Positions 1 to 5,707 of a stretch of DNA of 9,668 bases are shown here, in pieces; within the stretch, counting starts at the first letter, position 1; each line of letters opens with the position of its first letter. The translations under genes and the position numbers were made by a program. Origin of the DNA: Desulfuromonas sp. SDB (GTDB taxonomy: Bacteria; SDB-A); contig LKUE01000310.1 in assembly GCA_001412365.1 (NCBI GenBank), positions 1-9,668 of the forward strand, written 5' to 3'. The notes beneath the pieces are model-generated. The model was given only the letters and a program-made list of their open reading frames with translations. It was not told the DNA's origin and did no database searches.

Positions 1-1258
1 GCTTGAAATCCTTAAAAAAGTTAAGTACTAGAATTTGATTTTTCATTGACTCAATGTTTTTATAATTGTGTTCAATTGCCTGTTTGATCATGTGGTAAGC
101 TTGGTTGTATTCTCCCATCTCCACGTACAGACAGGCGGCATTGAAAAAAATTGCAGGATTTTCAGGAGCATGTTTCAGGCATTGACTCAAAAATTTTTTG
201 TTCAGATCATAATTTACCGGTAAACCGGAGTTATCATTCTGCAGGACATACAAAGCATTGCAGTATATGCTAAGGTCCTGGTGGGGATAGTCTATTATCT
301 GTTCATAAAGTTTAATACTCTGCATGAATTCATCACCAGTTAATTTTTTGTATGCTAATTCAGCAATATGCTCTATTAACTGTTCGGACCGGGGAACTTT
401 TTCCATTAAAATTTTATCTCCTTCCATGTAAGCTGAGTGCCAGATCTGGACACAGAGAGTATCGAATTCATACCCGGGTGCTTTTTCTTTTAAATTGAGT
501 AAAGACTCTGCATTTTTTATTAGCAATTGCCGGTCCTGTTGGTTTTCAATATCCATTGTTTCGGTTATAACTTCCAATACTATAATACTGTAATCATCCT
601 CTTTTTCTACTGCTTGTATTAATGGCAGAGTGTCACCGTTGATAAATGATTTAACTTCTTTCCAGCCTGGGTTGAGAAAGTATTGATATCTTTCTTCCTG
701 TTCCACCTTTTCCTCACTGTATTCCAGCAGTCCTTTTAAAACATGGCTTCTTATGGAATGATGATCGTTATTTTCAATGACATCTTCGAATTGAGGTATG
801 AGATCTTCGATACTTTGCACACTCCAATCGTGCCAGGGAGATAAATCAGTACCGCCTGATTCATTGTCCTCGGGACGGTATGCTATTAGGATGGGGGATA
901 TTTGATGAATTTCAAACAGCCATCTTTCAATGTCCTGATTGAACAGGGCAACTTGTGAATCGGTGGCAAAAAACCACCTTCGGCTATCTTCATTTTCCTC
1001 AGGGGTGGGATTTGAATTATCTTCTGCTGAATAAGTATGGGCAATATGAACATGGGCAAATTGATCGCTTCCTGCGGAAAGAGCGTTATTTTCCCAGAGG
1101 ATATCATCAATGGGCTTAGGAACATTTGTGGCAATTAGTTTTTTCTGATTTTCGTCAGGTTCATTTATAAATACAACACTGATTTCAGCCCATTCGAAAT
1201 AGGTGGCTTCACCGGCGCCGATAAATGGGAAATAGTATTTCTCAGTGTCTTTACTCAT
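1..1258 (-). CDS. TPR-repeat protein of unknown function, C-terminus cut by the window edge
   Basis: I checked all 419 codons from ATG at 1258 to the left edge and found no stop. The start is supported by GGAG (1268-1265) six bases upstream. The protein is soluble, acidic and lacks a signal peptide or membrane segment. The N-terminal 150 residues are not recognised; they include a Trp-rich stretch ending in LSPWHDWS. A helical middle part (about 155-200) has a HEAT-like look. Near residues 366-400 there is a clear tetratricopeptide repeat: NPAIFFNAACLYVEMGEYNQ, then AYHMIKQAIEHN, with the Ala/Gly/Ala spacing typical of TPRs. More repeats may follow beyond the edge. TPRs are protein-binding scaffolds, so a role in complex assembly is inference. 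It is transcribed away from all its neighbours and probably has its own promoter at 1302-1331. Confidence 0.8.
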   Translation of the reverse strand, partial: MSKDTEKYYFPFIGAGEATYFEWAEISVVFINEPDENQKKLIATNVPKPIDDILWENNALSAGSDQFAHVHIAHTYSAEDNSNPTPEENEDSRRWFFATDSQVALFNQDIERWLFEIHQISPILIAYRPEDNESGGTDLSPWHDWSVQSIEDLIPQFEDVIENNDHHSIRSHVLKGLLEYSEEKVEQEERYQYFLNPGWKEVKSFINGDTLPLIQAVEKEDDYSIIVLEVITETMDIENQQDRQLLIKNAESLLNLKEKAPGYEFDTLCVQIWHSAYMEGDKILMEKVPRSEQLIEHIAELAYKKLTGDEFMQSIKLYEQIIDYPHQDLSIYCNALYVLQNDNSGLPVNYDLNKKFLSQCLKHAPENPAIFFNAACLYVEMGEYNQAYHMIKQAIEHNYKNIESMKNQILVLNFFKDFK

Positions 1259-1301
1259 GGTTTTCTCCAATTTTAAGTTTACAGTATGTTACTTAAGAAT
1301 A

Positions 1302-1331
1302 TTTATATTGTTTATTAATTAAAATTAGCAA
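1302..1331 (-). promoter_or_regulatory. Candidate sigma-70 promoter for the TPR gene
   Basis: On the minus strand, TTGCTA (1331-1326, 4/6 to the -35 consensus) lies 18 bases from TATAAA (1307-1302, 5/6 to the -10 consensus). This would give a leader of about 35 bases before the ATG at 1258. In DNA this AT-rich such matches arise by chance, so the support is the placement as much as the motif. Confidence 0.35.
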
Positions 1332-1342
1332 AATTAATTAAA
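1314..1342. repeat. Short direct repeat ATTAATTAAA in the divergent intergenic region
   Basis: The ten bases ATTAATTAAA occur at 1314-1323 and again at 1333-1342, 19 bases apart, between the two divergent transcription units. They could be a regulator site or UP-element-like A+T tracts. They could also be chance in very AT-rich DNA. Confidence 0.3.
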
Positions 1343-1395
1343 TCATTAATCTAGATAAAGTCAAATATCAAACACTGTAAAATCTAGCCTTAACA

Positions 1396-1425
1396 TGTAC
1401 AATAATTTGCTGTTTTGTGTATAAT
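1396..1425 (+). promoter_or_regulatory. Candidate sigma-70 promoter for the small membrane gene
   Basis: A perfect TATAAT (1420-1425) is preceded by TGTG and, 18 bases upstream, by TGTACA (1396-1401, 4/6 to -35). A start point near 1432-1436 would exclude a TTG codon at 1425 as translation start, because that codon overlaps the -10 box. This favours the ATG at 1456 for the downstream gene. Confidence 0.4.
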
Positions 1426-1455
1426 TGATAATAGTGCACATAGTTGACTTAACTA

Positions 1456-1712
1456 ATGGGGAAAAGATCGTTGAATGTTATCAAATGGACTGCCAGAATA
1501 AGCGGATTGGTAATGTTCTTATTGACTATACCTTTTTTACTTTGGTATTTATGATCTGCTTACCTTTACTGGTGAATATTATCTCTGGGTTAATCTTTTT
1601 AGAAAATCCTGGACCGGTTGTGGTTTTGCTGCTTTTACCGGGGATATTGTATTTAGTTTATAGATTGAAACTTGCTTTTCATATCAGGAAATATTACATA
1701 AATGAAAATTGA
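1456..1712 (+). pseudogene. Small two-helix membrane protein, probably frameshifted
   Basis: Two reading frames share this segment. From ATG 1456, one frame gives MGKRSLNVIKWTARISGLVM, a positively charged start running into a hydrophobic helix, and stops at 1552-1554. The adjacent frame, open to TGA 1710-1712, carries a second hydrophobic part with LENPGPVVVLLLLPGILYLV and a basic tail. Restoring one T in the T6 run at 1533-1538 would join them into about 86 residues with two membrane helices. That looks more natural than the single-frame alternative, a 95-codon frame from TTG 1425 whose first 35 residues are polar, contain three Cys and look non-coding, and whose start overlaps a TATAAT box. 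No clear Shine-Dalgarno site precedes either start. The family is not firmly recognised; it resembles small uncharacterised bacterial membrane proteins. An intact 95-residue protein or a sequencing error cannot be excluded. Confidence 0.5.
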
Positions 1713-1789
1713 ACAACTTATCATAAAATATTGTGCAAAAGATTTAGAAGTAAAATATTAGGATACTTATAAGATCAGGAGTCTGGAAA

Positions 1790-2491
1790 ATGGATACGAT
1801 GGAAGAGCTTGTTGTAAAACTAATAGGGGTATCCATTATTTTATTTATTTTCTTTAAATTATTCCTATGGCAATTTTGGCAGATGATAAGAGATGAAGTA
1901 AATCTTAAACTGGCGAAGAAAGAACTCCCGGAACTGGCTGATGAGATGAATCTAAAGCGGAAAAAAGATACAGAACTGGGTACATATACCGGAGTATGGA
2001 AAAAACACATGATTAGGATAGAGCCCAACACTTACCGGACATCAATTGGTATTAAAATAAATAGAGATCCTCAATTTTCAGCAAAGCACGAGGGGATATC
2101 AGAGAAATTTGATATTATCTATATTTTTCATTTTCTCTCAAAATTTATCATTAGATTCATGCCGGAATTTTCGGTAAATGAGGAAAGCAAACCGAAATTT
2201 GATTTTAATGATCAAATCCTGGATAAATATTTTCAAAGAAGAAAATTACTTAGCAATGATGGGGAAAAAATTGCTTGTAATTTTCAGTTAAAAGAGGAGA
2301 TTAAAGCCTTTATTGAAAAACATGCGAAAAAGATAAAAAATTTGTATATTGATTCGGAAATTTCCTGTTCACTATGGGTGGGTAGTTCATCCACTAAAAG
2401 CAGGAACTATTCTGTAACTGCTAAACAGGTAAAATATATGCTGGAAGAGATGCTCCCGGTGGCAGAGAAATTGGAAAGACTGCTAAAATAA
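1790..2491 (+). CDS. Membrane-anchored protein of unknown function
   Basis: This is a 233-residue protein. AGGAG (1777-1781) lies eight bases before the ATG; a second in-frame ATG at 1799 is less well placed. One hydrophobic helix (residues about 8-29) anchors the N-terminus. A polar, Lys/Glu-rich region follows, including a KKELPELADEMNLKRKK segment. Next comes a segment with GTYTGVWKKHMIRIEP (about 65-80) that looks beta-rich and resembles the small G-x-Y-x-G strand units seen in several uncharacterised bacterial proteins. The C-terminal third alternates Lys-rich helices and strands. I see no catalytic motif and do not recognise the family. The bulk probably lies on one face of the membrane; which face is not clear, although Lys-rich residues after the helix suggest the cytoplasm. 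It stands alone between the decayed small membrane gene and the nucleotidyltransferase. Confidence 0.8.
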   Translation: MDTMEELVVKLIGVSIILFIFFKLFLWQFWQMIRDEVNLKLAKKELPELADEMNLKRKKDTELGTYTGVWKKHMIRIEPNTYRTSIGIKINRDPQFSAKHEGISEKFDIIYIFHFLSKFIIRFMPEFSVNEESKPKFDFNDQILDKYFQRRKLLSNDGEKIACNFQLKEEIKAFIEKHAKKIKNLYIDSEISCSLWVGSSSTKSRNYSVTAKQVKYMLEEMLPVAEKLERLLK

Positions 2492-2492
2492 A

Positions 2493-2556
2493 ACTCAAAT
2501 TTAAATTAAAATTATCCATTGAAATATTTTTCAGAACGGTGATAATTGTTTTGAGT
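2493..2556 (+). other. Nested inverted repeats forming a possible stem-loop upstream of the nucleotidyltransferase gene
   Basis: ACTCAAA (2493-2499) pairs with TTTGAGT (2550-2556), and inside it AATTATC (2510-2516) pairs with GATAATT (2541-2547). A small inner hairpin, TGAAA/TTTCA, sits within. It lies two bases after the stop of the preceding gene and ends 28 bases before the next ATG, which has no Shine-Dalgarno site. It could be a leader structure or a processing or termination element. The A+T-rich stems are weak and there is no U tract right after them. Confidence 0.3.
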
Positions 2557-2584
2557 ATTCCCATCTAATTTTAATCTGAATATT

Positions 2585-3187
2585 ATGATAGATATACTTG
2601 ATAAATCAAGAAAGTTACATGAACAAGCCATTGAGCTGCTTTATGAAGGGGGAATTCATAAAATATTAAGCAGTAAAGCGAAGGTTTTTTACACCGGAAG
2701 TTACAATCTGGATTTGATGGTTTGGCCGGATATTGATATTTACCTTTCAATTCAAAACAATCCATTTGATAAAGAAATATTTTTTGATATAGGCAAGGAG
2801 ATAGCCCTATTGCCTGATGTTGTATCCTTAAAGTATAAAGATCACCGATCATATCCTCTGGAGATTTTACCCCGTGGATTGTACTGGAATATTCGCATTG
2901 ACAACGAACAATTCGACACTCCCTGGAAAATTGACATATGGGCTTTAGCAGAACAGCAAATTAAGGAGAATATAAAAGAAATTGAAAAGATAAAACAAAA
3001 GCTGAATGAGCAGAATAGAAAATTAATCCTCAAAGTAAAACAATCTCTGATAAATGAAAAAGGCAGAACCCCCATCCTCAGCGGTTACCATATCTATCAG
3101 GCAATATTGTTATACGGAATGAGGGAAAGAGAAGATATTGTTTGGTATCTTAAAAAGAAAGGTGTAAACCTAGATGATTCCGGGTAG
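2585..3187 (+). CDS. Stand-alone nucleotidyltransferase-fold protein
   Basis: A 200-residue protein with the signature of the DNA polymerase beta nucleotidyltransferase superfamily. GS (residues 38-39) in YTGSYNLDLM is followed by WPDIDIYL, giving Asp49 and Asp51. A third acidic residue, Asp117 in WKIDIWA, sits at the end of a later strand. In this superfamily the three carboxylates hold two metal ions and the GS binds the nucleotide phosphates. All are present, so an active enzyme that transfers a nucleotide is plausible. Residues 123-155 form a Lys/Glu-rich helical, coiled-coil-like region, and the C-terminal helices include a YHIYQAILLYG segment. Length fits the small members related to aminoglycoside/lincosamide nucleotidyltransferases and MNT antitoxins, but the substrate cannot be read. 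No HEPN partner lies next to it. The start ATG has no Shine-Dalgarno site, but stops just upstream exclude a longer form. Confidence 0.75.
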   Translation: MIDILDKSRKLHEQAIELLYEGGIHKILSSKAKVFYTGSYNLDLMVWPDIDIYLSIQNNPFDKEIFFDIGKEIALLPDVVSLKYKDHRSYPLEILPRGLYWNIRIDNEQFDTPWKIDIWALAEQQIKENIKEIEKIKQKLNEQNRKLILKVKQSLINEKGRTPILSGYHIYQAILLYGMREREDIVWYLKKKGVNLDDSG

Positions 3188-3331
3188 AAATTACGGAAAA
3201 TTTAGACCTTTTAAAATATAATTTCAGTTTAGCTGTATTTTGAAATTTAGATTATCCATAAAAAATCATAATTTAAAGAGATGTCAATATCAGATAAGAG
3301 ATGTAAAATAATGATCTAGGGAAAAGCAAAT

Positions 3332-3341
3332 AAGGAGGTGA
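3332..3341 (+). promoter_or_regulatory. Strong Shine-Dalgarno site setting a TTG start
   Basis: AAGGAGGTGA is near-perfectly complementary to the 3' end of 16S rRNA. Its GGAGG core ends six bases before TTG 3345, which fixes that codon as the start of the FAD oxidoreductase. Confidence 0.85.
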
Positions 3342-3344
3342 CAG

Positions 3345-4856
3345 TTGAAGGATAAATCCGTCATTATTATCGGAGCTGGATTTGCCGGGCTTTCTGCTGG
3401 GATTTATGCTCAGATGAATAATTACAGCTCAGAAATATATGAAATGCATAATTTGCCTGGAGGATTGTGCACTTCTTGGAACCGTAAAGGATATACCATT
3501 GACGGATGTATACACTGGCTGGTGGGATCTTCTCCTAAAAGTGGAATGTACCGTCTGTGGCAGGAAGTGGGAGTGGCTAAAGGAAGAAAATTTATCAATC
3601 TTGAGGAGTTCAAACGCTATGAATGTCCGGACGGCAGGACTTTAATTATTTACTCCGATATTGACCGGTTGAAAAACCATCTGCTGGAATTTTCTCCTCA
3701 GGACGAAGATGCAATTGAAGACTTTTGTAGAGATATCAGGATGTTTACTAGTTTTGACCAGCCTAGTGATACTGATCCGTTGGTAAAAAAAATGCAGAAG
3801 AATATCAAACTGGGATTGATGATGACTTTCCGGGGAAACAAGATGAAGAAGTTGTTGAGAACTACGGCCAGAGAATATTTCAGCAGATTCAAAGATCCGG
3901 TGTTGAGGGAAGCATTGGAGGAAGTCTGGGTGCCTGATTTCTCCATAATGTTTATGCTGTTTACTTTAGCTTGGTTGCATGAAAAGAATGCAGGTTATCC
4001 CCTGGGAGGATCACTGCCCATGTCCCGCGCTTTGGAGAAAAGATACACTGAACTTGGCGGAAAAATTCATTATCGAAAGAAAGCGGAAAAGATAATAGTG
4101 GAGCAGGATAAGGCGGTAGGAGTACTGTTTTCCGATGGAAGTAAAAAATATTCTGATGTAGTTATCTCTGCGGCAGACGGTTATTCTACTATCTTTAATA
4201 TGCTGGAAGGAAAGTATGCAGATGAGAAAACCAAACAGCCCTATGAGAGTTGGAAGATATTCCCCCCTTTGGTTTATGTGGGAATAGGGGTGAACAGGTC
4301 TTTTGAACAGGAACCTAAAACTGTTTCGGGAATTTGTTATAAACTGAATAATCCTATTGAAATTGCGGGGGTGGAGATAAACAATTTAACCGTTCATCCT
4401 TTCAATATGGATCCAACCATGGCTCCTGACGGTAAAACCAGTCTGGTGGTAATGTTGCCCTCCGGTTATCAGTATTGGAAAAAGGTTGGCGAGGACAGGG
4501 CAGAATATGAAAAAGAAAAAGATCAAATTGCAGCTAAAATCATTGGAGCATTGGAACAGCGTTACCCCGGAATAACTTCACAGGTTGAAGTATTGGATGT
4601 AGCAACTCCTTTAACCTTTGAAAGATATACCGGCAACTGGCAGGGAAGTTTTGAAGGATGGCTAATTACTCCTGAGAATTCCTATACTTTAATGAAGAGA
4701 ATGAGTCAGACTTTGCCCGGGTTGCAAAATTTCTATATGTGCGGACAATGGGTGGAGCCGGGAGGAGGATTGCCCACTAGCGTTATGTCGGGGAGACGGT
4801 TAGTAAAAACCCTGTGCAGAGAAGATAAGAAAAAATTTAATACCAGCATTGTTTAA
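3345..4856 (+). CDS. FAD-dependent oxidoreductase of the phytoene desaturase / retinol saturase type
   Basis: A 503-residue soluble flavoprotein with a TTG start. Residues 5-35 form the dinucleotide-binding beta-alpha-beta unit: VIIIGAGFAGLSAG (G10, G12, G15), ending at the acidic E33 that would bind the ribose. It is followed by PGGLC (38-42) and the GYTIDGCIHWLVG segment (49-61), typical of the CrtI/RetSat branch of amine-oxidase-like flavoproteins. GYPLGGSLPMSRALEKRY (217-234) and a GGKIHYRKKAEKI strand region (238-250) match the middle FAD/substrate part. CGQWVEPGGGLPT (466-478) is the C-terminal FAD motif. The family oxidises or reduces C=C bonds in polyenes and related lipids, but many bacterial members are uncharacterised and no carotenoid gene is nearby, so the substrate is unknown. 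Length is normal for the family. It is flanked by about 158-base spacers on both sides, so it is likely transcribed alone. Confidence 0.9.
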   Translation: MKDKSVIIIGAGFAGLSAGIYAQMNNYSSEIYEMHNLPGGLCTSWNRKGYTIDGCIHWLVGSSPKSGMYRLWQEVGVAKGRKFINLEEFKRYECPDGRTLIIYSDIDRLKNHLLEFSPQDEDAIEDFCRDIRMFTSFDQPSDTDPLVKKMQKNIKLGLMMTFRGNKMKKLLRTTAREYFSRFKDPVLREALEEVWVPDFSIMFMLFTLAWLHEKNAGYPLGGSLPMSRALEKRYTELGGKIHYRKKAEKIIVEQDKAVGVLFSDGSKKYSDVVISAADGYSTIFNMLEGKYADEKTKQPYESWKIFPPLVYVGIGVNRSFEQEPKTVSGICYKLNNPIEIAGVEINNLTVHPFNMDPTMAPDGKTSLVVMLPSGYQYWKKVGEDRAEYEKEKDQIAAKIIGALEQRYPGITSQVEVLDVATPLTFERYTGNWQGSFEGWLITPENSYTLMKRMSQTLPGLQNFYMCGQWVEPGGGLPTSVMSGRRLVKTLCREDKKKFNTSIV

Positions 4857-4894
4857 ATTTTGACGCGGTTTAATTCATTCTCACTGTTCGTAGA

Positions 4895-4920
4895 ATGATC
4901 AAATAATTTTCATTGATCAT
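4895..4920. repeat. Eight-base inverted repeat downstream of the oxidoreductase
   Basis: ATGATCAA (4895-4902) and TTGATCAT (4913-4920) are perfect inverted copies around a ten-base loop, 39 bases after the oxidoreductase stop. It is not followed by a T run, so it is not a standard terminator. An operator for the gene at 5015 or an RNA hairpin are possible. The stem is A+T-rich and may be chance. Confidence 0.3.
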
Positions 4921-5014
4921 CAACATCTTTGAGGAATCAGTTTTTACCAGGTTGTAATCTGCTTATTTATGTGATTTCATTATATTTAATACAATTTTAA
5001 ATGGAGGTTGAAAG

Positions 5015-5650
5015 ATGGATCAGATAAGGGGAGACTATCCTGCAAAATTGAATATTGATTATTCTGAAAAATCCAACCGTCTAACTGTGTTTTTCAGAAT
5101 ATTTTTGGTGATTCCCATATTTATTATTTTGATAATGCTTTTAAGCAGCGGAACCTATAATCAGAGTTCTTCAGACAGCAGCGCTCAGATGATAGGGGGG
5201 ATCGGGTTTGTGGTGGTTCCGGTGGTGCTGATGATATTATTTAGAAAAAAATATCCCAAGTGGTGGTTTGACTGGAACTTGTCCTTGGTGAAATTTTCTG
5301 TCAGGGTGGTATCTTATATGCTCTTTTTAACTGATCAATATCCTTCTACTGATGAAGAACAAGCAGTTCACCTGGAGTTGAAGTATCCCCATGTGGAAAA
5401 TGAACTTAACCGGTGGATGCCCCTGATTAAATGGATACTGATTTTACCTCATGCTTTCATTCTCTTTTTTCTGTACATTGCCTTATGGTTCTGTACCTGG
5501 CTGGCTTGGTTTGCCATTATATTCACTGGAAAATACCCCAAGGTATTGTTTGATTTTGTGGTGGGAGTAATGCGTTGGTCATTTAGGGTGAAAGCGTATG
5601 CTGTTTTTCTGATTACCGATAAGTACCCCCCCTTTAGTTTTAGTGAATAG
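5015..5650 (+). CDS. DUF4389 membrane protein
   Basis: A 211-residue integral membrane protein. GGAGG (5003-5007) lies seven bases before the ATG. Hydrophobic segments are at about 24-44, 59-76 and 136-170, the last long enough for two passes. It shows the DUF4389 pattern of aromatic-rich KYP...FD...RV..Y..FLTD.YP blocks, present twice: KYPKWWFDWNLSLVKFSVRV (79-98) with its FLTDQYP ending (104-110), and KYPKVLFDFVVGVMRWSFRV (173-192) with its FLITDKYP ending (198-205). Each block follows an NR-plus-helix unit with a Leu/Ile-Pro turn (residues 21-36 and 132-147), so the protein is an internal duplication. The family is widespread in bacteria but has no known activity. The transporter remnant downstream is only 57 bases away, across a T-rich tract; there is no evidence of joint function. 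Confidence 0.85.
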   Translation: MDQIRGDYPAKLNIDYSEKSNRLTVFFRIFLVIPIFIILIMLLSSGTYNQSSSDSSAQMIGGIGFVVVPVVLMILFRKKYPKWWFDWNLSLVKFSVRVVSYMLFLTDQYPSTDEEQAVHLELKYPHVENELNRWMPLIKWILILPHAFILFFLYIALWFCTWLAWFAIIFTGKYPKVLFDFVVGVMRWSFRVKAYAVFLITDKYPPFSFSE

Positions 5651-5669
5651 GAACTGAGGCAGATTTAAT

Positions 5670-5700
5670 AACTTTCAATTAAGTTTTTTTCTTTTTTTTT
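5670..5700 (+). terminator. Weak terminator-like hairpin with a long T tract
   Basis: AACTT (5670-5674) and AAGTT (5681-5685) can pair around a six-base loop. They run into T7 (5684-5690), C, T9 (5692-5700). The U-rich tail is strong but the stem is only five base pairs, so efficiency is doubtful. It would end transcripts of the DUF4389 gene. The tract stops seven bases before the next ATG. Confidence 0.35.
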
Positions 5701-5707
5701 AGTTTTA

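Noticed and set aside
886-1134. Minus-strand open frame of 82 codons
   Set aside because: It is out of frame with, and contained in, the 419-codon TPR gene.
1425-1454. TTG 1425 as start of a 95-residue protein
   Set aside because: It overlaps a perfect TATAAT, has no Shine-Dalgarno site, and its first 35 residues look non-coding; ATG 1456 in the neighbouring frame fits better.
1744-2031. Minus-strand open frame of 95 codons
   Set aside because: It lies inside the plus-strand gene at 1790, is Ser/Phe-rich as expected of an antisense shadow, and has no ribosome site.
2583-3075. Two minus-strand open frames opposite the nucleotidyltransferase
   Set aside because: The plus strand carries a complete catalytic signature; these are shadows.
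1790-3187. Toxin-antitoxin pair formed by the anchored protein and the nucleotidyltransferase
   Set aside because: The upstream protein shows no HEPN or other toxin motif, and a 93-base spacer with a hairpin separates the genes.
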